The notes under the pieces were generated by a model. That model had not been told where the DNA came from and searched no databases. It saw only the letters and a program-made list of their open reading frames with translations. Shown in pieces: positions 33,415-42,687 of a DNA stretch of 64,000 bases. Numbering within the stretch: position 1 is the first letter of the stretch; each line of letters opens with the position of its first letter. The position numbers and the translations under genes were made by a program. Source of the stretch: an uncultured Lachnospiraceae bacterium (GTDB lineage Bacteria; Bacillota; Clostridia; Lachnospirales; Lachnospiraceae); the NCBI GenBank assembly GCA_910588775.1, contig CAJURH010000007.1:1-64000 (forward strand), read 5' to 3'.

Positions 33415-33903
33415 TCAATCCAGGAGAACCACCCTTCCCTGAAGGATGGATTTTGGCACGTGAATTACCCTCTGGTTGCTGCTGCCCACCCATTTTAAGT
33501 TCTGTTCCATCTTATCCACCTGGAACTCCCCGTCGATCAGCACATCCAGATACTGTACAATCTCCTGGCTCTGAATCTCCTCCCACAGATATCCCGTGTA
33601 TAGCCAGATGGTCTTGCCCGGATATTTCTGGCGGATTTCCCTGGCCAGAGCCGTCACGTCCGCAATATTGAAGACGTGCAGCGGATCACCGCCGCTGAAG
33701 GTAATCCCAGAAATGAAATCCTTGTCCAACTCCCGGAAAATCTCTTGGCGCTCCGCCTCTGTGAAAGGAAGGCCCCCATAGGGGTCCCATGTAACAGGGT
33801 TGTGGCACTGGGGGCAGCAATGGCTGCATCCCGACACCCACAGAACCACACGCAGCCCGTAACCATTTAACATATCGTCCTTGGTAATATTATGGTAACG
33901 CAT
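33415..33903 (-). CDS. nrdG: anaerobic ribonucleotide reductase activating protein
   Basis: Radical SAM enzyme that makes the glycyl radical on NrdD. 162 aa with the cluster motif in SGCSHCCPQCHN (CxxxCxxC), FSGGDPL for SAM binding and LWLYTGY-like IWLYTGYLWEEI. Start ATG 33903 after GAGG; the open frame upstream crosses the pnp terminator. The partner nrdD is not in this window, which is unusual as they are often adjacent. Confidence 0.93.
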   Translation of the reverse strand: MRYHNITKDDMLNGYGLRVVLWVSGCSHCCPQCHNPVTWDPYGGLPFTEAERQEIFRELDKDFISGITFSGGDPLHVFNIADVTALAREIRQKYPGKTIWLYTGYLWEEIQSQEIVQYLDVLIDGEFQVDKMEQNLKWVGSSNQRVIHVPKSILQGRVVLLD

Positions 33904-33926
33904 GTCCTCTACCCCTCTATTTTCAG

Positions 33927-33967
33927 AAAAAAGCCGCCGCATGTGACAATAACCCGCAGCAGCTTTC
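33927..33967 (-). terminator. terminator after pnp
   Basis: Minus strand AAAGCTGCTGCGGG...GCGGCGGCTTTTTT; stable imperfect stem followed by T residues, just after the pnp stop and before nrdG. Confidence 0.75.
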
Positions 33968-33976
33968 TATAAATTC

Positions 33977-36070
33977 TTATGTCTCCATAGGAACATCCTT
34001 CATGCTGAAACTGATTCTGCCCATCCGGTCTTTCCCCAGGCAGACCACTTTCACCTTATCGCCCAGCGTCAGCACATCCTCCACGCGGTTGATCCGCCCT
34101 TTGCTGATCTTGGAAATGTGAACCATTCCCTCTTTGCCCGGCGCAAATTCCAAAAACGCGCCGAATTCCTTAATGCTGACCACTTTGCCCACGAAAATCT
34201 GTCCGGCCTCAAAGTCTGTGGTGATAATCCGCACCATCTCCGCCGCCTTATCCATGCTATCCTGCTCTGTACCGCAGATGGAAACCGCGCCTTCGTCGGA
34301 AATGTCGATTTTAACGCCTGTCTCGTCGATAATCTGGTTGATGGTTTTGCCTCTCTGGCCCACCACGTCGCCGATTTTCTGTGGGTCGATCTGAATCTGG
34401 ATAATCTTAGGCGCATAAATGCCCACAGATTCCCTGGGTTTGGCGATGCACGGCTCCATAATCTCGTTGAGAATATATTCCCGGGCTTCCTTGGTCCTGC
34501 GGATGGCTTCCTCCACAATGGGCCGGGTCAGGCCATGAATCTTAATATCCATCTGAATGGCTGTGATGCCATCATGCGTGCCCGCCACTTTGAAGTCCAT
34601 GTCTCCGAAGAAATCTTCCAGGCCCTGAATATCGGTGAGAACCACATAATCGTCGTCCGCGTCCCCGGTCACTAGCCCCGTTGAAATCCCCGCCACTGGT
34701 TTCTTAATGGGAACCCCTGCCGCCATCAGAGACAATGTGGAGCCGCAGATGCTGGCCTGGGATGTGGAGCCGTTGGACTCAAAAGTTTCCGAAACCGTAC
34801 GGATGGCATAGGGAAACTCTTCCTCCGACGGAAGCACTGGTATCAATGCCTTCTCCGCAAGAGCGCCATGGCCAATCTCCCTGCGTCCCGGCCCTCTGGA
34901 CGGACGGGTTTCGCCCACCGAATAAGACGGGAAATTATAGTGGTGCATATACCGCTTGGAAGTCTCCATCTCATCCAGACCGTCGATTCTCTGGGCGTCC
35001 GCCAGCGGCGCCAGAGTGGTAATCGTACAGATCTGGGTCTGTCCTCTGGTAAACATGCCAGAGCCGTGAACTCTGGGCACAATGTCAATCTCGGCCGCCA
35101 GCGGACGGATTTCATCAATGGCTCGTCCGTCAGGACGCTTGCGGTCTTTCAAAATCATCTTGCGCACGGTTTTCTTCTGGTACTGGTACACCGCGTCCCC
35201 GATAAACGGCAACCATTCCTCACGGTCCGCCCAGGCTTCTTCCAGGCGCTCTTCAATGGCCCGGATATTCGCCTCCCGCACCTGTTTCACATCGGTGAAC
35301 ACAGCCTCTTCCATCTCCTGCGCCGGAATCAGCTCCATCAATGCGTCCACAATCTCCTGGGGCACTGCGTAACTGTCATAGCTGTGCTTGGGCTTTCCGA
35401 CTTCCGCAATGATTGTATCAAAAAAGGTGATAATCTCCTGATTCACTTCATGAGCTTTGTAAATGGCCTCAATCATCTGATCTTCCGGCACTTCGTTGGC
35501 GCCTGCCTCAATCATAATGACTTTCTCTCTGGTGGAAGCCACTGTAAGCTGCAGATCGGAAATATCCTTTTGCGCCAGGGAAGGGTTCACAACCAGCTTC
35601 CCGTCAATCAATCCCAACTGCGTGGCCGCACACGGCCCGTCAAAGGGGATGTCCGAGATACATGTAGCCAAAGCTGAGCCCAGCATGGCCGGAACTTCCG
35701 GATTGCACTCCGGGTCCACCGACATGACCAGGTTATTCAAAGTGACGTCGTTCCTGTAGTCTTTCGGGAACAACGGCCGCATAGGACGGTCAATGACTCT
35801 GGATGTAAGCACCGAATGCTCACTTGCTTTTCCCTCCCGCTTATTGAACCCTCCCGGTATCTTACCCACCGCGTACATTTTCTCTTCGTATTCTACACTC
35901 AATGGAAAGAAATCAATCCCTTCCCTGGGCTTCTCGGATGCAGTGGCAGTAGACAGCACTGTGGTATCTCCGTAAAACATCAAAGCCGCCCCATTCGCCT
36001 GTCCGGCTACGCGGCCAATATCGATCCGCAGCGTCCTCCCCGCCAATTCCATGGAATAACTTTTGTACAT
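33977..36070 (-). CDS. pnp: polyribonucleotide nucleotidyltransferase (PNPase)
   Basis: Phosphorolytic 3'-5' exoribonuclease. 697 aa: two RNase PH domains (first with FFPLSVEYEEKMYAVGKIPGGFNKREGK, second with RPDGRAIDEIRPL and SNGSTSQASICGSTL), KH domain (IGDVVGQRGKTINQII) and S1 domain (GQIFVGKVVSIKEFGAFLEF), in normal order and length. Follows rpsO, the usual arrangement, separated by a GC hairpin that may be a processing or attenuation site. Confidence 0.98.
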   Translation of the reverse strand: MYKSYSMELAGRTLRIDIGRVAGQANGAALMFYGDTTVLSTATASEKPREGIDFFPLSVEYEEKMYAVGKIPGGFNKREGKASEHSVLTSRVIDRPMRPLFPKDYRNDVTLNNLVMSVDPECNPEVPAMLGSALATCISDIPFDGPCAATQLGLIDGKLVVNPSLAQKDISDLQLTVASTREKVIMIEAGANEVPEDQMIEAIYKAHEVNQEIITFFDTIIAEVGKPKHSYDSYAVPQEIVDALMELIPAQEMEEAVFTDVKQVREANIRAIEERLEEAWADREEWLPFIGDAVYQYQKKTVRKMILKDRKRPDGRAIDEIRPLAAEIDIVPRVHGSGMFTRGQTQICTITTLAPLADAQRIDGLDEMETSKRYMHHYNFPSYSVGETRPSRGPGRREIGHGALAEKALIPVLPSEEEFPYAIRTVSETFESNGSTSQASICGSTLSLMAAGVPIKKPVAGISTGLVTGDADDDYVVLTDIQGLEDFFGDMDFKVAGTHDGITAIQMDIKIHGLTRPIVEEAIRRTKEAREYILNEIMEPCIAKPRESVGIYAPKIIQIQIDPQKIGDVVGQRGKTINQIIDETGVKIDISDEGAVSICGTEQDSMDKAAEMVRIITTDFEAGQIFVGKVVSIKEFGAFLEFAPGKEGMVHISKISKGRINRVEDVLTLGDKVKVVCLGKDRMGRISFSMKDVPMET

Positions 36071-36101
36071 ATACTGGTTTCCTTTCTAACTATGTTAAAA
36101 C

Positions 36102-36124
36102 AGGGGCGGATGGACCCGCCCCTG
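36102..36124 (-). terminator. hairpin between rpsO and pnp
   Basis: CAGGGGCGG/CCGCCCCTG stem with a 5-nt loop, followed by TTTTAA on the minus strand. Partial terminator or ribonuclease processing site in the pnp leader. Confidence 0.6.
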
Positions 36125-36139
36125 AACTGCACACATACC

Positions 36140-36406
36140 TTATTTTCTCAGCCCTAACCTCTCGATCAGCGCACGGTATCTCTCAATGTCCGTTTTCTTT
36201 AAATAAGCTAACAATCCGCGTCTTTGACCTACCATTTTCAAAAGGCCCCGTCTGGAATGATGATCCTTATGATGCACCTTCAGATGCTCGGTTAATTCCT
36301 GAATCCTGGCTGTCAGAACCGCAATCTGCACTTCTGGTGATCCGGTGTCTCCTTCTGTCCTGGCGTATTCTTTCATGATTGAAGCTTTCTTTTCCTTTGA
36401 AATCAC
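36140..36406 (-). CDS. rpsO: 30S ribosomal protein S15
   Basis: 88-aa primary 16S rRNA-binding protein; full-length, with EYARTEGDTGSPEVQIAVLTARI and HHKDHHSRRGLL. Promoter at 36533-36561, pnp downstream. Confidence 0.98.
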   Translation of the reverse strand: MISKEKKASIMKEYARTEGDTGSPEVQIAVLTARIQELTEHLKVHHKDHHSRRGLLKMVGQRRGLLAYLKKTDIERYRALIERLGLRK

Positions 36407-36532
36407 TTGAATTTCCTCCTCTATTCTTTGGAGCGCCGCTCTTTCTCGCCGCTGCCCTTTTTTGTTTTGGCCGCATATTAAGAAATGGTCGGAGTATCCG
36501 ATTTCTGAATATGGGCTGTTTCACACTGTCCC

Positions 36533-36561
36533 AGTATAACATACATAAAACTTTTTGTAAA
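36533..36561 (-). promoter_or_regulatory. promoter of rpsO-pnp
   Basis: Minus strand TTTACA (36556-36561), 17-nt spacer, TATACT (36533-36538). It abuts the stop codon of the upstream glycosyltransferase gene. About 125 nt of leader follow. Confidence 0.8.
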
Positions 36562-39500
36562 CTATTTTAATATTTTCCTTTTCAGTTGGGAAAAAGCATT
36601 TGCAATTTTACTGGGTCTGAATACTTTTTTTATAATGGCCTCGCAGGAGACGCCGCTCTCGTATCCCAGATATTTCTCCTTAAACGCCGCGATTTTCCCA
36701 CTGCACTTCTCCATTTCCCCTTCTATATTCTTCACCGCCTGGATGACGCCCTCTGTGTCGAAAACAATGGGTCCAGGAGCCTCTTGTTCTATATCCACAT
36801 ATAGCCCCCTTAAGTTATCCCGGTACTCCGCCAAATCATACATGTAGAAAATCATCGGACGGTCCAGCAGAGCGTAGTCGAACATAACGGACGAATAGTC
36901 GGTAATCAGCATATCCGAAATAAGATACAGATCTTCCACGCATTTATAGGCGTGCAGGTCGAATACGAACTGGTTATCGGCCTCAATCCAGTCCTCTGGC
37001 GCACATAGATGGTGAAGCCTCACCAGAACGATATACTGTTCCCCGAAAGCCTCTCTTAACTTCTCCAGGTCAAGACGCATGTCAAACGTTCCCTTCGTCC
37101 GCCAGGTGGGCGCGTACAAAATAATTTTCTTATCCAGCGGAAGTCCCAGATCCTTTTTAATATCCAGAATCTTGTCTTTGTCTGTGTTGAACAGAACATC
37201 CGTCCTCGGATAGCCGCATTCTAAGATCTCTTTTTCGAACTGAAAACAGTCATAGGCTTTTTCTTTCATAAACCGCCCCTGGACAAGAAGGTAATCCCAC
37301 CGGGAATTTTTCTCGATATAACGGATTCGACTCTTCTCATTGGGAAAATCAGTTTCCACATCCAAACCCAAGGTTTTCAGGGGCGTTCCATGCATGGTCT
37401 GGATCTCAATCTGGCCCTCTCTTTTCACATATCCTGTCTCGAAGTTCACGTTGTTTACAAAATATTTGGCCGTGGCAAGGTAATGATAGTATTCCTGGGA
37501 ACCTCTTCGCACCCGTATGCCGTTTCCCTTGATGGGCATTCTCTCATCGTTCAGAGACCACACACACTTGTACATGGGATAGTGCGCGTCCACATACTCA
37601 TACAGATGCTGGGGATTGCAACTATATTTCCTACCCCACATGGACTCGAAGACAATACATCTGTTATCCAGTTTCTCCGTCCGGTACTGGGGATAATTCC
37701 TGGCCGTGAGCGCCTGCCTTTTCTGATACGTGTCCTCCTCCTGGGGCCACAGTTTGGAACTTCTCAACCGGATGTTGGCGCCGCCCGCTCTGTAACAGAC
37801 CAGCTCCAGTGTGGGGAATTTCTTTTCAATTCTATAAAATTTCCTGCTGTACAGCAAACTGGCGCCCAGCTCTCTATCCGCGTCCTTATATGCCACGAAC
37901 ACATCCCGTGTGCTGGCGAAAAGATTCCTGGTAATCTTTTCATCGTCAAAATTGACGGAAAACTTACAGTAGGCTTTGCCGTCTTTATGCGTACATTTGG
38001 ATCTGGCCAGGACGGTCTGCCCGCCTGTGATGACGTCTTGCACATAGAGAATGGCTCTCTGCGCGCGGGCGAAGTCTGTTCCATCGGTCAAAACCGCCGT
38101 CCGCAGCTTTACCACGCCTTCTTCCGTCTCCTGCATCTTATTTAAGAGGGTAATGGCGTCCTGCGTAGCAAAGCGCACCTGATGACTCATGCCGGTTACG
38201 AAGATAACCGCCGGACCTTCCTCGTTTTTAATGGAAACCTTTTTGTCTCTGCAAAAAAGCGGTCCCTCGCTGCCTTCTTCTTCCTTTACAAACAAACTGT
38301 AATTTACACCGCGCGCAAAATCACTCAACGGCGCCAGAAATGCCTGGCCGTCCTCCGTCTTAAAATACAGCGGGCTGTCGTCCGTCTGCTCCTCTCGCCT
38401 GGCCCAGACCTTCTCGGCCTTCTTTTCCAGGAAAATCGCTATATTCGCCCCCTCAACGGCCATGTCCTGCACAAAGCTGTTTCCCCCTTTTAAGAAAAGG
38501 CGGATCTCACCTGACGGATCGTAATCAATCTGCGCATATTTATCCTCCAGAACAACCGCGTAGCCGATTTTGCGCTTGTACATGCTGTCCAGATAAAAAC
38601 TGCCTGCGGAAACTCTGTTCTCGTAGACAATGAAGATTTTGTAAAAACCTTCGTCCTTCCTTGTCAGGTCGAATTTATCCAAGTCCAATTCTATCTCAAA
38701 TCCGGCGCCGTCGTAATTGTATTTGCTCGTAATGCCTGTAGCCACATCAAACAGCGTCCCTCTGCTCTGGGTGGCCTTGCCGTCCTCCACAGGCGTCACT
38801 GGCAGCGAAATCCTCTCCGCCGTATATTCGTTTTCCAGAAACGCCTGAATGGACTGGCCGGACGCGTCCTCTATATTCAGTCTGTGTTTGTACACATAAG
38901 CATAAATATGAATCTTACCCTCTTTTATCTCAACCCGGTCAATATATCTTTTCGGCTCAATCTGAATGATTTCATCGGTTATGTCCCGGTCCTTAAGCGT
39001 GAAGAGGCTGTCGTCCGCAGTAATCTGAAACTTCCCGTCCTCTTCTCTCACCTGGGCATTGTAATAGCCGTTCCGTTGATATTCTGTCAGCTTTATCAGG
39101 TTGTCGATATCATAATTTCGCATATATTCGTATTTCTGCCGGTAAATCAGCCGTATCCGTTGAAAGGAATCCTTATCTATGGCCTTGTCTATATATTCGT
39201 TTATGGCCATAAGCATTTCCTCCACCACTTCATGGGACATGTAGTCGAATTTGTTGAGGAAAATCATCAGGTCCACTTCCAGCGCCTTCTTCTGCTTCAT
39301 CTGGTGAAGGGCAGGCTCTTTCACGTTTTTTTCAAAAAAATCGTCCAGCATTTCCAGTATTTTAATCCGGTCAGTCAGATTCCTGGTCTTGTCATAATTT
39401 TGCGTGATGGACTTACTTACGCCGTCGCGAACCCGCCAGAAATAATAAGTGTTCTCCACAATCGACACATTGTTGGCCAGATAGTGCATAGGGATTGTAA

Positions 39501-40071
39501 CCGGAATGTCCTCGTACAGAATGTTTTCCGGGAAGGCGAAATTATGCTCCAAATAAAAGGAACGCAGAATCAGCTTATTCCAGGACGTGGTGTCGTAAAT
39601 CAGATTTTGATTCTTGGTTATATGCGTATTGGTCCTCATATTGTGAAAGGCCAGTCGATGCAGATTGGACGCCCAAACTTTCTTTGTGTTAAAACGCACC
39701 ACGTTGCATATGGTCAGGTCGCTGCCGTTTCTCTCTGCGTATGCGAACATCTTGTCATACATGTCCAGAGAAACCACATCGTCCGAGTCCACAAAGGCAA
39801 TGTATTTTCCTTTGGCATGGGGAACGCCGTAATTTCTCGCATGGCCCAGACCGCCGTTTGCTTTGTGATAACAGTGGAAATGGGGATATTTCTCTGCGTA
39901 AGCGTCCGCTATTTCCCCGCTTCTGTCTGTGGACCCGTCATCCACCATGATAATCTCAATATTTTCTTTGGTCTGATTCAGTAACGAATCCAGACATTCC
40001 TCCAAATATTCTTCCACATTGTATATGGGTACAATCACACTTATGTCTATATTATTCTCTGTTTTTTCCAT
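36562..40071 (-). CDS. giant GT2 / CDP-glycerol glycerophosphotransferase fusion
   Basis: 1169 aa. Residues 1-240 are a GT-A family 2 glycosyltransferase (VIVPIYNVEEYLEECLDSLLNQT, DDGSTDRSGEI, AFVDSDDVV). Residues about 340-740 form beta-rich domains of unknown role. Residues about 790-1150 are a TagF/TagB-like poly-glycerol or ribitol phosphate transferase: TMHGTPLKTLG, YAPTWRTKGTF, LVRLHH and TDYSSVMFDYALLDRPMIFY. Likely builds a teichoic-acid-like or capsular phospho-glycan at the inner membrane face. Start ATG 40071 after GAGGTG; 30 bp after the Na/Pi transporter gene and possibly on its transcript. Confidence 0.9.
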   Translation of the reverse strand: MEKTENNIDISVIVPIYNVEEYLEECLDSLLNQTKENIEIIMVDDGSTDRSGEIADAYAEKYPHFHCYHKANGGLGHARNYGVPHAKGKYIAFVDSDDVVSLDMYDKMFAYAERNGSDLTICNVVRFNTKKVWASNLHRLAFHNMRTNTHITKNQNLIYDTTSWNKLILRSFYLEHNFAFPENILYEDIPVTIPMHYLANNVSIVENTYYFWRVRDGVSKSITQNYDKTRNLTDRIKILEMLDDFFEKNVKEPALHQMKQKKALEVDLMIFLNKFDYMSHEVVEEMLMAINEYIDKAIDKDSFQRIRLIYRQKYEYMRNYDIDNLIKLTEYQRNGYYNAQVREEDGKFQITADDSLFTLKDRDITDEIIQIEPKRYIDRVEIKEGKIHIYAYVYKHRLNIEDASGQSIQAFLENEYTAERISLPVTPVEDGKATQSRGTLFDVATGITSKYNYDGAGFEIELDLDKFDLTRKDEGFYKIFIVYENRVSAGSFYLDSMYKRKIGYAVVLEDKYAQIDYDPSGEIRLFLKGGNSFVQDMAVEGANIAIFLEKKAEKVWARREEQTDDSPLYFKTEDGQAFLAPLSDFARGVNYSLFVKEEEGSEGPLFCRDKKVSIKNEEGPAVIFVTGMSHQVRFATQDAITLLNKMQETEEGVVKLRTAVLTDGTDFARAQRAILYVQDVITGGQTVLARSKCTHKDGKAYCKFSVNFDDEKITRNLFASTRDVFVAYKDADRELGASLLYSRKFYRIEKKFPTLELVCYRAGGANIRLRSSKLWPQEEDTYQKRQALTARNYPQYRTEKLDNRCIVFESMWGRKYSCNPQHLYEYVDAHYPMYKCVWSLNDERMPIKGNGIRVRRGSQEYYHYLATAKYFVNNVNFETGYVKREGQIEIQTMHGTPLKTLGLDVETDFPNEKSRIRYIEKNSRWDYLLVQGRFMKEKAYDCFQFEKEILECGYPRTDVLFNTDKDKILDIKKDLGLPLDKKIILYAPTWRTKGTFDMRLDLEKLREAFGEQYIVLVRLHHLCAPEDWIEADNQFVFDLHAYKCVEDLYLISDMLITDYSSVMFDYALLDRPMIFYMYDLAEYRDNLRGLYVDIEQEAPGPIVFDTEGVIQAVKNIEGEMEKCSGKIAAFKEKYLGYESGVSCEAIIKKVFRPSKIANAFSQLKRKILK

Positions 40072-40101
40072 CTTACACCTCATAAATATAGGCTCGCCGC
40101 T

Positions 40102-41733
40102 CTAATTTTCCGCATCCTCCATGATGGAAAACGCAATGTTGGTGGCGTGATCGGCGACCCGTTCCATACCGGAAATAATATCCGAATAAATCATTCCCGC
40201 CGCCGGCGTGCATTCATTTCGCGTCAGCCTGTTCACATGCTCCTGCTGCAACCTGCGCTCCATTTCATCCACCTGGTCTTCCAACTCCAGGATCTCCTGC
40301 ATATGCTCCTGGTTATTGTTGGAGAACATGTCCAGTGAATAAGTGGTAATTTGAATCACCATGCTTAGCATCTGGGTAAGCCCCGATCTAGCCTGCTGGC
40401 TAAAATCCAGATTCTGCTCCATGCGCATCTGCGCCGCATCCGCTATATTCTCCGCATGGTCTCCAATCCGTTCAATGTCGTTGACCACGTGGAACAGACC
40501 GCCGATGCTCTTGGCGTCATCCACCGGAATGGTGGTCTGGTTTAACGCCACCAAATAGTCCGTAATGGATTCATTGAGCGCGTCAATATTTTTCTCCACC
40601 TCATAGACTTTGCGAATTTTCTTTTCATCCATGTTCAGCAGCGCGTCCATGGCCCTTTTCAAATTCGTCATGGCCATATAGCCCATCCGCTCCAGCTCCC
40701 TGGTGGCGTCAAACACCGCCGTCGTGGGCGAAAACACATTCTTCTCGCCAATAAACTCCAACTGGGAGCCTTTTTCCATGGACTCGTCCCCGCCTGGCAC
40801 AATCCGGTACGTCAGCTTCACAACCCACTGGATAAACGGGAACAGTAAAATCACTTCCACCACTTTGATAATCGTGTGAGCGTTGGCCACTTCCCGCGCC
40901 GGATTGTAGCCGGAGATGCGGCCGATGAATTCTGTAATCGGACCCAGCGCGACCGTCAGGAACACCATAATGGCCAGCGACCCGAATATGTTGAACAGAA
41001 AATGAATCCAAGCCGCCCTTTTCGCATCCTTCTTGCCCCCCAGACTGGCCAAAAGCGCGGATACGCAGGAACCGATGTTACATCCAAGAATAATGAAGAA
41101 ACAGATCTGGATTTCCAAAAGTCCCTGGCTTGCCAAAAGGAGCACAATCCCCACGGTAGCCGACGAGCTCTGCAAAATAGCCGTAATCACAAATCCCACC
41201 AGAAGAGCCAGATAGTGGTTTTCCAGAGATCCCAAAATCTGCGCGATGGCTGGCGACTCCTTCAATACGGCCATGGAGCTGGACATGGTGGACAACCCCA
41301 TGAACAAAATTCCAAAACCCAGAATCACCTCACCAAAACGGACTACTTTCTGATTCTTACAGAACATGCTCATAATCACGCCGATCATCACAAACATCGG
41401 CGCCCATTCCGACAGATTAAACGAAATCAACTGGGAAGTCACTGTGGTCCCAATATTGGCGCCCATAATCACGCCGGCTGCCTGCATCAGGTTCATCAAA
41501 CCGGAATTTACGAAACTGACCACCATTACTGTGGTGGCGCTGGAAGACTGGATAATCGCCGTGAACACAACGCCCACCAGCATGCCTACGAATCGGTTTT
41601 TCGTAAAAAATTCCAGCACGCCGCGCATTTTGGCGCCCGCCACCTTTTCCAGACCGTCGCTCATTAACTTCATTCCATATAAAAAGAGTCCCAAACCACC
41701 CATTAAACCTAGAATAACGCTAAACGCAGACAT
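40102..41733 (-). CDS. Na/Pi cotransporter family protein with PhoU-like domain
   Basis: 543 aa. Residues 1-310 hold the two inverted NptA repeats with QSSSATTVMVVSFVNSG and QSSSATVGIVLLLASQG, the paired substrate motifs. Residues about 330-543 are PhoU-like helices that could gate or sense phosphate. Start ATG 41733 after GGAGGGAG. Follows ribF by 32 bp with no visible terminator and precedes the phospho-glycan transferase, so phosphate uptake and phosphate-polymer synthesis may be linked. Confidence 0.92.
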   Translation of the reverse strand: MSAFSVILGLMGGLGLFLYGMKLMSDGLEKVAGAKMRGVLEFFTKNRFVGMLVGVVFTAIIQSSSATTVMVVSFVNSGLMNLMQAAGVIMGANIGTTVTSQLISFNLSEWAPMFVMIGVIMSMFCKNQKVVRFGEVILGFGILFMGLSTMSSSMAVLKESPAIAQILGSLENHYLALLVGFVITAILQSSSATVGIVLLLASQGLLEIQICFFIILGCNIGSCVSALLASLGGKKDAKRAAWIHFLFNIFGSLAIMVFLTVALGPITEFIGRISGYNPAREVANAHTIIKVVEVILLFPFIQWVVKLTYRIVPGGDESMEKGSQLEFIGEKNVFSPTTAVFDATRELERMGYMAMTNLKRAMDALLNMDEKKIRKVYEVEKNIDALNESITDYLVALNQTTIPVDDAKSIGGLFHVVNDIERIGDHAENIADAAQMRMEQNLDFSQQARSGLTQMLSMVIQITTYSLDMFSNNNQEHMQEILELEDQVDEMERRLQQEHVNRLTRNECTPAAGMIYSDIISGMERVADHATNIAFSIMEDAEN

Positions 41734-41765
41734 AAACTCCCTCCATTCTCGTGCGAGCCGCACAT

Positions 41766-42674
41766 TTATCCCATGGCGTTTTTTGCAAAAAACTCTTTTG
41801 CCTGTAAAACATCTGTGTTTAATAATTGCTCTTTAAGCTGCTGCAAGGAAGCAAATTTCCTCTCATAACGCAAAAAATGACAGAAAGCCACTGTGGACTG
41901 CACACCATATAGGTTCTCATGACAGTCAAATAAATATGTCTCCACCCCCAGAAAATCTTCTCCACCCACGGTGGGCTTGTACCCCACGTTGGTAATCCCC
42001 AGATATTCCCTGTGGGGAAACCGGGAACGGGTGGCGTAGACTCCATTGGGCGGCATCAGTTTTTCCTTGGGCGGAATCAGATTGGCAGTGGGTATGCCGA
42101 TGGTATGTCCCAATCCGCGCCCGTGGACCACTTCCCCGGTGGTGGAAAAAGGATAGCCCAACAGAGAGTTCACTTTCTCCATGTGGCCTTCGTTCAGTTG
42201 TTCGCGGATATAGGTGCTGCTGACGGGCCTGTCCCCGTCCCGCTCCTTTTCCAAGACTTCCACCTGGAATCCGTACTTTCGTCCCAGCTCCTGCAGACAG
42301 GCCACGTCGCCTTTTCTCTGATAGCCAAACCGAAAATCCGGGCCCACCACTGCCCAGGCCACATGCATCTGCCTGACCAGAACTTGCTTGGCAAACTCCT
42401 CTGGAGTCATATGCATCAGCTTGAAATCCATGGCGCATTCCGCCAAAGTATCCACGCCCATCTCCTCCAAAAGCCTGTAGCGCTCTGCCCCCGTCAAGAG
42501 CTTCCTGGACGGCGTTTCAAAGGCACAGACCACTGTCTCATAGCCTTTTCCGCCGATTTCCAAAACCCGGCCAATTAATTTCCGATGCCCACGGTGCAGG
42601 CCGTTGAATTTGCCCAGAGTGACCACGCTGGGTCCCCGCAAAAACAGTTTTTCTCTTTCCTTCACATATTTCAT
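41766..42674 (-). CDS. ribF: bifunctional riboflavin kinase/FAD synthetase
   Basis: Makes FMN and FAD from riboflavin. 302 aa: N-terminal adenylyltransferase (SVVTLGKFNGLHRGHRKLI, GPDFRFGYQRKGD, SSTYIREQL) and C-terminal flavokinase (GRGLGHTIGIPTANLIP, NGVYATR, VGYKPTVGG). The nucleotide-binding GxFDGVHxGH reads GKFNGLHRGH, a known variant in Clostridia. Start ATG 42674 with AGGAG. Directly after truB. Confidence 0.95.
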   Translation of the reverse strand: MKYVKEREKLFLRGPSVVTLGKFNGLHRGHRKLIGRVLEIGGKGYETVVCAFETPSRKLLTGAERYRLLEEMGVDTLAECAMDFKLMHMTPEEFAKQVLVRQMHVAWAVVGPDFRFGYQRKGDVACLQELGRKYGFQVEVLEKERDGDRPVSSTYIREQLNEGHMEKVNSLLGYPFSTTGEVVHGRGLGHTIGIPTANLIPPKEKLMPPNGVYATRSRFPHREYLGITNVGYKPTVGGEDFLGVETYLFDCHENLYGVQSTVAFCHFLRYERKFASLQQLKEQLLNTDVLQAKEFFAKNAMG

Positions 42675-42687
42675 GGCCATCTCCTGA

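Noticed and set aside
38884..39984. Plus-strand open frame of 366 codons opposite the glycosyltransferase gene
   Set aside because: Opposite a clear GT2 domain; no ribosome binding site.
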